Shown here: one piece after another, positions 9,061 through 20,045 of the stretch
Layout: every line of letters starts with the position of its first letter
How positions within the stretch are numbered: the first letter of the stretch is position 1
NCBI GenBank assembly: GCA_015039365.1
Contig: WION01000172.1
Location: 1-64,000, forward strand
DNA length: 64,000 nt
Source: Amanita rubescens
Taxonomy: Eukaryota; Basidiomycota; Agaricomycetes; Agaricales; Amanitaceae
Reading direction: 5' to 3'
The notes under the pieces: model-generated
Databases searched by the model: none
What the model was told of the DNA's origin: nothing
What the model saw: only the letters and a program-made list of their open reading frames with translations
Program-made: the position numbers and the translations under genes

Positions 9061-11300
9061 CTCATCACAAGTCATCCCACTACACTGTGTCCGGCCAGGC
9101 TGGACAGGTGATGCATAGGCTGTAAACAAACAAAACAAACAAACAACCAACCAACCAACCAAACCAACCAAACCAACCAACCAACCATGTAAACCAACCA
9201 ACCATGTAAAGATACCATTCAAAACATGTCGTAGGCAAGTACATACATTGATATGTTGCCACCACTGATCATAAGTCATCCTATCTACACCGTGTCCGGC
9301 CAGGCCGGACAGGTGATGCATAGGCTGTAACCAACCAACCATGTATAGGATACCGTTCAAAACATGTCATAGGCATAAGTCACCCCATCTACACCGTGTC
9401 CGGCCAGGCCGGACAGGTGATGCATAGGCTGTAAACAACCAACCATGTATAAGATAACCAAACCAAACCAACCATGTATAAGATACCATTCAAAACATGT
9501 CGTAGGCAAGTACATACATTGATATGTTGCCACCACTGATCATAAGTCATCCTATCTACACCGTGTCCGGCCAGGCCGGACAGGTGATGCATAGGCTGTA
9601 ACCAACCAACCAACCATGTATAGGATACCGTTCAAAACATGTCATAGGCATAAGTCACCCCATCTACACCGTGTCCGGCCAGGCCGGACAGGTGATGCAT
9701 AGGCTGTAAACAACCAACCATGTATAAGATAACCAAACCAAACCAACCATGTATAAGATACCATTCAAAACATGTCGTAGGCAAGTACATACATTGATAT
9801 GTTGCCACCACTCATCACAAGTCATCCCATCTACACTGTGTCCGGCCAGGCCGGACAGGTGATGCATAGGCTGTAACCAACCATGTATAGGATACCGTTC
9901 AAAACATGTCATAACATGTCATAGGCATAAGTCACCCCATCTACACCGTGTCTGGCCAGGCCAGACAGGTGATGCATAGGCTGTAACCAACCATGTATAG
10001 GATACCATTCAAAACATGTCATAGGCATAAGTCACCCCATCTACACCGTGTCCGGCCAGGCCGGACAGGTGATGCATAGGCTGTAAACATGTATAACATG
10101 TATAAGATACCATTCAAAATATGTCGTAAGCAAGTACCTGTGTCATCATACATTAATACATTGCCACCACTCATCACAAGTCATCCCATCTACACTGTGT
10201 CCGGCCAGGCCAGACAGGTATGCATGGGCTGTAACCAACCAACCATGTATAAGATACCACTCAAAATATGTTGTAGGCAAGTACATACATTGATATGTTG
10301 CCACCACTCATCACAAGTCATCCTGTCTACACCGTGTCCAGCCAGGCCGGACAGGTGATGCATAGGCTGTAACCAACCATGTATAAGATACCGTTCAAAA
10401 CATGTTGTAGGCAAGTACATACATGATTGATATGTTGCCACCACTCATCATAAGTCATCCCATCTACACCGTGTCCGGCCAGGCCGGACAGGTGATGCAT
10501 AGGCTGTAACCAACCATGTATAAGATACCATTCAAAATATGTTGTACTAGGCAGGTGTGTCATCATACATTGATGTTGCCACCACTCATCACAAGTTGTC
10601 CTGTCTACACCGTGTCTGACACCACTCATCACAAGTCATCCCACTACACTGTGTCCGGCCAGGCCGGACAGGTGATGCATAGGCTGTAAACAACCAACCA
10701 TGTATAAGATACCATTCAAAACATGTCGTAGGCAAGTACATACATTGATATGTTGCCACCACTCATCATAAGTCATCCCATCTACACCGTGTCCGGCCAG
10801 GCCGGACAGGTGATGCATAGGCTGTAACCAACCATGTATAGGATACCATTCAAAACATGTCATAGGCATAAGTCACCCCATCTACACCGTGTCTGGCCAG
10901 GCCGGACAGGTGATGCAGAGGCTGTAACCAACCATGTATAACCAACCATGTATAGGATACTGTTCAAAACATGTCATAGGCATAAGTCACCCCATCTACA
11001 CCATGTCCGGCCAGGCCGGACAGGTGATGCAGAGGCTGTAACCATGTATAAGATACCATTCAAAATATGTTGTAGGCAAGTCTGTCATCATACATTGATG
11101 TTGCCACCACTCATCACAAGTCATCCTGTCTACACTGTGTCCGGCCAGGCCGGACAGGTAATGCATAGGCTGTAAGCAACCAAACCAACCATGTATAAGA
11201 TACCATTCAAAATATGTCATAGGCAAGTACCTGTGTCATCATCCATTCATATGTTACCAGCACTCATCACAAGTCATCCAATCTACACCATGTCTGGACT
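9061..11300. repeat. Palindrome-containing satellite array (~16 units)
   Basis: Each unit carries TGTCCGGCCAGGCCGGACA (9-1-9 bp perfect palindrome) plus GTGATGCATAGGCTGTAAC, AACC runs and a ..GATACCATTCAAAACATGTC.. spacer. Palindromes lie near 9091, 9296, 9398, 9565, 9673, 9840, 9953, 10053, 10199, 10335, 10481, 10657, 10792, 10893, 11010 and 11144. A truncated copy near 11290 ends the array. Spacing alternates between about 100-115 and 137-170 bp, so two unit types are interleaved. Open frames here translate the repeat. Confidence 0.85.
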
Positions 11301-11880
11301 GTGCGCATCAGCAGCCCAGGTCCACCAAAAAGGCTTAACCCTAAATTAGGAGTTAGGCCTTTTGTGCAACCCTAGCACAACCCTGGAGGGACCTATTAAC
11401 CCTCAGCCATAAAACCCAACCCAAGGACAGTCTGCCTGTTAAAGGACACAGTTGGCACAGACACCTTCAGCTGGGTCATGATATCTACAAGTTCACAGAG
11501 CAGCATAAATGAAGCACTACACAGCTTCATAATTTGCACATGATAAATTCATCAGAGTATGTAGAAAAATAATTGCTATGCAGATTGTACTGTGTGACAC
11601 AATGTATCACTGTCACATGCCTCCAAATAAGGAAAGTCTCCATGAAAGCAGATATACATTATTTCCTTTATATCTCCAAAACTACACCACCAATTCCTTA
11701 GCTATTTTAGGGCTGATATATTAAGCATATAAGCTGTTAACTGATATCTTTACTTCCAGGAAAAAATGGTTCTTTATTATACATATATAGGTATAAAATC
11801 CACATTAATAATAAATCACCAGAATATCATGCTGGGTGTTTCACCCTGCCATAAATTGTTCATAAGTATTGAATGCATGA
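11301..11880. other. No gene seen; 3' flank of the GTPase gene
   Basis: AT-rich sequence with no supported open frame, between the satellite array and the stop codon of the minus-strand GTPase gene. It presumably holds that gene's 3' UTR. Confidence 0.5.
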
Positions 11881-14800
11881 CTAGACAAAGTACCCACCAT
11901 CAATGTGTGTCACCTGCCTATAGAGTAATGTGACCAAATCTTGATGATCAGAGTGAATAATGTCAGGAGTAATGTCAGTCTTGAGCTTCTGAACATAGCT
12001 TTTTTGTTTGTATTGGTCCAAGGCTTCTGTGACTGATGGCACAAATGGTTTATTGATCCAAAAGGATAGCTTGGCAATGATGATAATTGCTTGAAGGTTT
12101 AAGCATAAATACAGCAAATGAAAAGAAATGATTTACAAACTAAGACCTGGCAATTAATAGGCTTTTTGCAATGGCATAAGTTATGTATGTACTATGCCTC
12201 AAAAAAGAACAAAAATATGTACCTTGACTGCAAAGTTCCTTTCCTTTTCTTCATTGAACATGGAGAAAAGTTTATCCTAGGAAAAGATGTGATGAGATTG
12301 CCTTTCACAAAATGTGCAATGTCACTCACAAGCTGTTGGTCATAGGAAAAGATGTGATGAGACTGCCTTTCACAAAATGTGCAATGTCACTCACAGGCTG
12401 TTGGTCATAGGAAAAGATGTGATGAGACTGCCTTTCACAAAATGTGCAATGTCACTCACAAACTGTTGGTCATAGGAAAAGATGTGATGAGACTGCCTTT
12501 CACAAAATGTGCAATGTCACTCACAACCTGTTGGTCATAGGAAAAGATGTGATGAGACTGCCTTTCACAAAATGTGCAATGTCACTCACTCCCTGTTGGT
12601 CATAGGAAAAGATGTGATGAGACTGCCTTTCACAAAATGTGCAATGTCACTCACTCCCTGTTGGTCATAGGAAAAGATGTGATGAGACTGCCTTTCACAA
12701 AATGTGCAATGTCACTCACTCCCTGTTGGTCATAGGAAAAGATGTGATGAGACTGCCTTTCACAAAATGTGCAATGTCACTCACTCCCTGTTGGTCATAG
12801 GAAAAGATGTGATGAGACTGCCTTTCACAAAATGTGCAATGTCACTCACAACCTGTTGGTCATAGGAAAAGATGTGATGAGACTGCCTTTCACAAAATGT
12901 GCAATGTCACTCACTCGCTGTTGGTCATAGGAAAAGATGTGATGAGACTGCCTTTCACAAAATGTGCAATGTCACTCACTCGCTGTTGGTCATAGGAAAA
13001 GATGTGATGAGACTGCCTTTCACAAAATGTGCGATGTCACTCACTCGCTGTTGGTCATAGGAAAAGATGTGATGAGACTGCCTTTCACAAAATGTGCAAT
13101 GTCACTCACAACCTGTTGGTCATAGGAAAAGATGTGATGAGACTGCCTTTCACAAAATGTGCAATGTCACTCACAACCTGTTGGTCATAGGAAAAGATGT
13201 GATGAGACTGCCTTTCACAAAATGTGCAATGTCACTCACTCCCTGTTGGTCATAGGAAAAGATGTGATGAGACTGCCTTTCACAAAATGTGCAATGTCAC
13301 TCACAACCTGTTGGTCATAGGAAAAGATGTGATGAGACTGCCTTTCACAAAATGTGCAATGTCACTCACAACCTGTTGGTCATAGGAAAAGATGTGATGA
13401 GACTGCCTTTCACAAAATGTGCAATGTCACTCACTCCCTGTTGGTCATAGGAAAAGATGTGATGAGACTGCCTTTCACAAAATGTGCAATGTCACTCACA
13501 ACCTGTTGGTCATAGGAAAAGATGTGATGAGACTGCCTTTCACAAAATGTGCAATGTCACTCACAACCTGTTGGTCATAGGAAAAGATGTGATGAGACTG
13601 CCTTTCACAAAATGTGCAATGTCACTCACTCCCTGTTGGTCATAGGAAAAGATGTGATGAGACTGCCTTTCACAAAATGTGCAATGTCACTCACTTGCTG
13701 TTGGTCATAGGAAAAGATGTGATGAGACTGCCTTTCACAAAATGTGCAATGTCACTCACTCGCTGTTGGTCATAGGAAAAGATGTGATGAGACTTGGACT
13801 GCCTTCTGCAAAAATCTTCAATGTTGCTCACATCCTGTCAGTCACAGGAAAAGAATACATAAGCAACCTTTCATAAATATTTGCAATGTTACTCACATAC
13901 TATTGGCATTAGGCAAAATTTTGATAAGGTCATCTTTTGAACCACTAAACCAGCATGACATGCTGCTAACCTTCTATGTTCATAGGAAAAGATGTGATTT
14001 CACTGCTTTTCACAAAACTTGCAATATCACCCACAATCTGTAGAACAAAACAATGTGTCCAAATTGTCCTGTAGCAGAGTGACTAGCATCACTCACTTCC
14101 TTTTAGAATAGAATTAGCACCATGAGTTGGGAAAAAAGAAAAAAATGCCACCAACTCTCTTTTGCCATGGTATTTTATATGATTAATTCACATTTCAAGG
14201 ATCACATACATCCTGTTTGTGTTGAAATAGCTTGTCAAGAGGCTTTGAATGGGAGAAATATTTACTGTCTGTTGTTTTAAGACAAGATGTAATGTTTATA
14301 AGCAGACAGAAAGGAAATCTCACTTACTTCCTGTTATTAATCCAATGAAATTTGTTGAGACTCTCTTTCAGATAATAGCATGTCACCAACTTTCTGTTCT
14401 TCATTGAGTTATGTCTGATAAGCTGCACAAACATCAATGTTGCTTACTTTCTTTAAGCAGGTCAGATGCAGTGTGAAGCAGTGTTGTATTACTCACTCCC
14501 TGTCCATGAGAGACTGGATTGAGAAGTCTGCTTACAATGATAGATTAACTCACTTTCTATTGGTCATATGATGCACCATAGGATCATTTACCAAAAATCA
14601 AAATTGAGTCATGTCACTCACTTCCTGTAGATTATGGGACAAGACTGCTGATCATAAAGGGAAGCATTACTCACAAACTGTTGTCATCAGATAATATATC
14701 AGATCTATGCTAGTGCAATGTCACTTACCCACTGATATCAATATTATCAGATCCTGCCACCAAGAATATGGTGACAACTGACCTGTGCTTCACTCAGTTT

Positions 14801-16309
14801 TTCATTGGCCATCTGAAGCATGACTAATCTTGTTTTCATGTGAAGGTATTGGAGTGTTACTTACCTCCTGATGAACTTTTGCAAGCATTTATCATTCCAT
14901 ATGAAGGCCACCTACCACTCTGTCCACCTATTGCCATTTAAATTTTCCTATGCCAATGTGCAGTTTGACAAAAATGCATACCCAGAAATGTGGAAATTTT
15001 CCAAAAACTATGAGAATGACATCATCCCATGTCCAATGTTTATGTTTCAGAACATGTCTGAACAATGTCAATGTCAGTAAGTGACATGTTGAATGTGATC
15101 CTCACTGAAGTGCAGATTTAACACAAAGGTCAAGATTATTCATCTGTGTTGAAACAAACAGCTGATGTATGCTGTCATCATTTATTGCATCAGCAGTTTG
15201 CTGAGTCAATTCAGCACAATTCTTCTCTGGTAAATCCATGTCTATGAAACAACATTACTCCCATTTTTTGGGAAGAAATCCTCATCATTCTCACCTTCCA
15301 GTTGCACATATGCCTTGGGAGGACATTTGGCATCCAACACTTTTGGAAGATAATCATTCTGAAAAGTGATTTGAGCAATTTCCCTGGCTCTCTCCCACTT
15401 ATCTTCATTCTTTGCATCAGTCAAATTGGCAAATTCAATGTTTATTTGACCATCAAATTTGGTGAATATAACCACCAAAGGAACTGTAAGGGAAATATTT
15501 ACTAATCAGTACACTGTTGATTACTTAGTTGATTTTGTGGCAATTTAGCCATTGGAAAGGAGGTGACAATAATCTCTCCAAACCCAACAAGATACAAATT
15601 CATTAGGACTTACCTTTGCCTGTCCCTTTATTGAAGAATTCAAGCTCTGCAGATAGAATGGGACGAGGGCTATCCATGGGTATACAGTACCTACAGGAAA
15701 CCAGGTTAGACAGTATTGTAAAGGGATAAAGCAAGATACCAAATTGCATGCAGCTGATTCTTCAGCTCAGTTTCTACAGATTTCCTTTCAATGAACTTCC
15801 AAGCAATCTCCAATTCCTCAGTTGAACCAGATTCAAAACCCCGAGAGTCATGGAAGATAAAGTTACTTCCAGGGTATGTAATTTGATGCTCAATATCATG
15901 CAGGCCTCTCTGTTATCATTGCATATGAATGGGTATATTCATCCATCTTCATCCGACTTACCTCAACTGATGGCATCAAATGAATCATAGACTGTTCAAG
16001 CTGATTACCTACAAGAAACTCAGCAGTCAAAAGAATCACAAAAGTCAGACTGGCAACTCACCATCCATGTCATATATGATGGGCTTTGTTCCCTTTGCTA
16101 CACCACAAACCTTCTCAAGGATGGTTGTCTTGCCTGCATTAGCCCTCCCAATGACAAGGATGCGAAAATGTGGGCATAGATAGCGTTCCTTGAGTATTTG
16201 AACATGTGTCTCATCTGCATCTGATACTATGTCAGTCAAGGATTAGTAAAAAATGCTGAGTCACATAAATTAGCCTACTCAAAGAAGGTGCACCAGTTGT
16301 AGCTGCCAT
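11881..16309 (-). CDS. G-domain (MMR_HSR1-like) GTPase encoded by ~53 exons, 40 of them single-codon microexons
   Basis: The start ATG is at 16309 and the stop at 11881. Exons 16309-16279, 16226-16062, 16008-15962, 15909-15740, 15690-15614, 15483-15295, 15241-15106, 15057-14982 and 14927-14916 encode the G domain: G1 GRANAGKTT, G3 HDSRGFESG, G4 FTKFD, then PPKAYVQLE and LFVSTQMNNLDLCVK. Next come a 3-nt exon (14867-14865), a 30-nt exon (14812-14783) and 39 further 3-nt exons. Conventional exons follow at 12276-12223 (DKLFSMFNEEKERNF), 12146-12137 and 12089-11881. All exons sum to 1,326 nt, an exact multiple of three with no internal stop. Every junction is AG/GT with 46-71 nt introns, except one of 130 nt. 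This type of predicted GTPase is abundant in Agaricomycetes and its substrate is unknown. The conventional exons are near certain; splicing of the microexons is inferred from sequence. Confidence 0.85.
12277..13765 (-). repeat. 65-bp tandem array: 23 copies of [62-nt intron + 3-nt exon]
   Basis: There are 23 units with an exact 65-bp period; the triplets sit at 13762-13760, 13697-13695 and so on to 12332-12330. On the minus strand each unit reads CAG, a triplet, then GTGAGTGACATTGCAC..ATGACCAACAG. The 62 intronic positions are almost invariant (one substitution noted near 13033). The triplet takes seven forms. Reading the gene, these are CGA, CAA, then (GGA, GTT, GTT) three times, three CGA, GTT, four GGA, GTT, TTT, CCT, CTT. 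The last intron (12329-12277) is a shortened copy of the same intron. Confidence 0.95.
13766..14870 (-). other. Diverged zone of the microexon region: 17 single-codon exons between unlike introns
   Basis: Triplets flanked by AG and GT lie at 14867-14865, 14731-14729, 14677-14675, 14624-14622, 14556-14554, 14499-14497, 14450-14448, 14393-14391, 14330-14328, 14268-14266, 14212-14210, 14158-14156, 14099-14097, 14037-14035, 13973-13971, 13899-13897 and 13834-13832. Donors are GTAAGT, GTGAGT, GTAAGC, GTTGGT, GTATGT, GTAAAT, GTGGGT, GTTAGC or GTGAGC; acceptors are CAG, TAG or AAG. The encoded residues (W F E K G K K E T D R E I K Y D after the 30-nt exon) look like a charged helix. Introns nearest the array still resemble the array intron. 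Confidence 0.8.
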
Positions 16310-17014
16310 GACTGATGTTGTGCTAGGATCAAGATCAGATTGTTTGATTGAGGGTGGTGAAAAGGAAATGCTCACCACAGATAGTGGAAAAAGCAAGTGA
16401 TAGCTGGGTCGTAAATGTGAATCAAGAAGAGTTGTGTACTGGACTCGATGGATGATGTGCCTGGACTCTGGATTAAGATATCAGCAAGCAGCAATGGTGA
16501 TTTCAATGATGTGGCTTGACCTACTATACGTGAAGTGTAGATGGTGTGTCTGGCGAGTCGAGATCAAAGAGATAACGGTGCGTCGGGTAACCGTGGGAGC
16601 TGCCAGTTAGCGTTTGGTCAAGACTTGAGAGCGCGCACGACGCAGAGCGATGCGAGTGTAGTAGTGACTGTGTGGCACGGGTACGAGCGAAACCGAATGG
16701 TGCGTCTGGTCAAAGGGTTGCGACTCGGAGCGCGCAGGACTATAAGTTCACGAGGCAGCACAGACCCCCAGGAACTGGGTTGCTCTCAGGCCCAGCCATA
16801 CGTATTTGGATAACTTCTCCATTCGGCAACGTGGTAGACCCCATCTTCCTTCTACTTATTCTAGCCCTTTCTCGAAACTACGGACTCTCAGGCCAGTGCG
16901 GACGGGCGCTCGCTTACGATGGTGCTCCGTTCCGTCCTTTCGCTGACCCACTACACACACGCCCATCTCCACCAGTCCATCGCAACCTATATAATCTTAC
17001 GGTCAAGCCAACAA
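16310..17014. other. No gene supported; upstream region of the GTPase
   Basis: The first ~200 bases upstream of the GTPase start presumably contain its promoter, but no definite TATA element can be assigned. The rest is diverged unique sequence without a convincing coding frame. Confidence 0.4.
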
Positions 17015-17440
17015 ACGTATGAAAAAGACGAGGGTAGAAGACTGGTGGGTCACTGCAAAAGTTGTGACTTGTCTACTGAGGTCTCTTTCACCAGATCAGG
17101 TACCACGGCCTGGCAATATGCGCTAAGCGAGCAATCACCTCGCTAGCGCCGCGATTTCGGCTCTCGTTATTCTCGATGAATGTGGCGACTACATGGCGTC
17201 CTACCAAGCAAAGGATAGGGTATGTGGGCTGTTCAGGCTATACGGGGCAAGGGTGGAAAACGACGGAGACGGACAGATGGGTCCAGCACTTACGAAAGTG
17301 CGTTCATCTCTTTCTCTATGTACCTTTACTGACGCTCTTCGGCAGGCCTCAGATTCTTCATCCAGGCCATTAACATCCTTGATCCACACCCGGCGCTCAT
17401 ACACCACCCAAATGCTACCTCAACCTTTATAAACTCCACG
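17015..17440 (+). pseudogene. Decayed copy of a duplicated gene fragment (partner at 23318-23740)
   Basis: About 420 bp match 23318-23740 at roughly 90% by eye, from GAAAAAGACGAGG through ..CTACATGGCGTCC.. to ..CCTTGATCCACACCCGGCGC. This copy has frame breaks relative to the partner and lacks its best coding stretch. The parent gene is not recognised. Confidence 0.55.
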
Positions 17441-18234
17441 TCGGTGCCATCTCCCACCTAATTGAAGCCCATCGATGATATTGGATATTTTCGCGCGATC
17501 ACTGGAGATTCGCGACGAAGATCCAGTTTAATCCGACGATTTTATTGTCCTTCCTCGTTTGAGAAGCTGATGACTCCTAACAGCACCCCTGCTTTGGGAG
17601 GACCGGGTGCTTACATTCAGAAACTCGGAGAAGTACCCATTACTAGCATTTCTCCAGCCTGTTGCATGTGTACGTAGATGCCGGGTCAGAAAAAATTTAA
17701 AATAAGGATTCCCGCCCATTGATAAGGAATGCAGGACGTACTGAGATGGGAGTTGAACGCGTTTCGGTTCTGGCATGACGTCGACCACCATCAATCAATA
17801 TCAACTTATCAGCCGCTCTTTACACTGCGTTCTACTCACTGGCAAGTTCGCCGTGCACAACGCCTGCTCGAACAACGGCTGTATTACGCCCAGTCTAGGC
17901 CGGACGATCAACTCACTTCAGCCTCGCCTCAGTACTATGGAACGGTTCTACCTCCCAAAGTGTGCTCCAACTCAAATCTCCATCAGTCTGGAGCACGGCG
18001 CTACTCCATCTGGCGTCTCTCAGGAATCGTTCATCTACAGTGACCGCTTCAATTTGGCTTGATAGAGTCGGACCGCGCGATGCGATTTTCAGCGCTTAAC
18101 CAGATGGATGGCAGTGGGTAATTGAGGCGTCACGGTGTTGTTTACTACCACGATCTCGTAATGCACGCCCTGCTCCTCGGCCCATCTCCCACTAGTATCT
18201 CCAGAACGAAAAAGGAAAACGCGAACGTGAATGG

Positions 18235-18775
18235 TCAGGACGTAGTCTGCCCTGTTCAACACGTGGCATGGCTCTGTTTATTTTGAACGATGCGTTGGAC
18301 TCAGGCAGCGAGACGGGAGCCATGTTTCATAGCACCGACTCTTTACCGTCGCTGGGGCTACTCTGTGACTAACGACTGGCATGCAGGGGTTGAACACTCG
18401 GCGTCACGATCTTGTCCCGGGCCTGCACGCTGCCCTCTACCGTGACTCAAGCAACTTTTCTCCGAAAACTACTGCGCCCTAGGCTACTACCCCGTCAATA
18501 CCTCTCGGTATGTTCCTCAACCCATCACCATCTACCAAAATTAACATGTTTAAACTCAAAAAGGTGAACGTGAATGATCAGGGCGAAATCTACGCTGTTC
18601 AATACGTACGGCTCTGTGTATTTGAACGATACGTTGGACTTGGGCGGGCTTGTGAATCATGATATGAGCGAGACGAAGAGTCGCGTCTCATAGTGTCACG
18701 GGTGAGGACTTTACTGTCGTCGGGGCTACTCTGTGACTGACAATTGGCGCGCAGGGTTGGGCACTCGGCTGATCA
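18235..18775. repeat. Diverged tandem duplication, ~190-bp copies
   Basis: 18235-18420 and 18585-18775 share blocks such as GAACGTGAATG.TCAGG, GTTCAA.ACGT, ACGATRCGTTGGACT and GGGGCTACTCTGTGACT. No intact frame. The surrounding region 17441-19870 holds no gene that I can support. Confidence 0.5.
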
Positions 18776-20045
18776 GTCCGTTGAACCAGATTGTTTTATC
18801 ACATGAGGAATGCCAACGTATTATATCGGTCGCGGCCTGATACCACACCTCCTCCCAACCGGACTCAAAGCATGCCCATACCCCACTTCCAACCCACTTT
18901 GCCTCACGAGTTTACGACTCCATCATCGACCGACGTAATGACGAGGAGCTGCGTGGCCCGTACTCTGATGATTATCACAAAAGTTGATAACCTCCAAGTC
19001 AATGCAACGGGCACGTTCCTCCCTCCCCTGCAACTGCTTCCTCGTCCTGTCCCAGAGCAATCCCGGTACTATGAAAATTTTCTTCCGATTTCGCCATGCC
19101 CGTATCTGGCATCATTTCTTCTACAGAATTCAAGCGAATAGACGGCCGAAGCGCGCAAAGCGTTCGATGGGCAGGAGTAGTTGGAGCTGAGTTCGTGAAG
19201 AATCAGTGGACATTTTCCCTCAGGTGACCGTTTCGGCGGGCGATCTACTAGAGTGGGCTTCCGCATGTAACAAGTGGCGGTAAACTTTTTACCCGACGAC
19301 GATACCCGCTGCCGGGTCCGGGTCACAGTTGGATTAGATGCAGGCGCATTGAAGAAAGGGATGCGGGGGTGCATAATCGAGAACGACGCGGCTTGCGTCA
19401 GCGATCACCATACTCTAATGGGCCAATCACCATCGTCTACAACAGTGAAGGCTCAGCGCTCAACAGGGACGGGGTAGAGATGGTTCGATGCTCGAATACA
19501 AATCCGTCCCCAGCTGGCCGCTGGCGTCCTCCGACAACTTTCTCGCTCTCAACAAGTCCTTTTCTCTGAGACTCCCCGTTTAACTCTTCCGCGCTCATGT
19601 CTCCCAACCATGTATAACCTTTCGGTGAGACCACTTCGTTCCCTCTACATCCCTCGTCTTTGCATTAAGCGCCAAGTCATAAACTTTCCTCAACTTTCAA
19701 GTCAGACCCAGTGCCACCACCGTTCTCCAACGTGCCCTCCCAGCCTTGTGCTACACACGACCAAACCTCAATCTAGATGGTGACCTGCTGCCCAACCTAC
19801 GCGGACTTGGACATGTATCTCACAACAAATCCAACCGACGTGCGAAGGGCCCACTACTGGTATAATTAAAATCTTAAGTGCGTCCCACTGGTCTTCCTTC
19901 GACATCGTAAAAGCTGACATACACAAACGTTACATAGCAAAGTTCCAAACCCTCTATTTGACGACGGGGCTGCCGCGGGTACACACGTACCTGCTGTGAC
20001 CCGTACCCGTAACCGCGGGTACGGCTACCCGTGCACATGCCTAGG

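Noticed and set aside
8980..11226. Many minus-strand open frames sharing an LQPMHHLSGLAGH-type peptide
   Set aside because: They are translations of the palindromic satellite in shifting frames; unit lengths are not multiples of three and no splice model joins them.
9061..11300. Regularly spaced palindromic repeats resembling a CRISPR array
   Set aside because: The genome is eukaryotic, spacers are themselves repetitive, unit lengths alternate and no cas genes exist; it is a satellite.
12118..14043. Plus-strand frames across the 65-bp array as a repeat protein
   Set aside because: A 65-bp period changes frame each unit, so no plus-strand repeat protein is possible; the minus-strand splice pattern explains the array.
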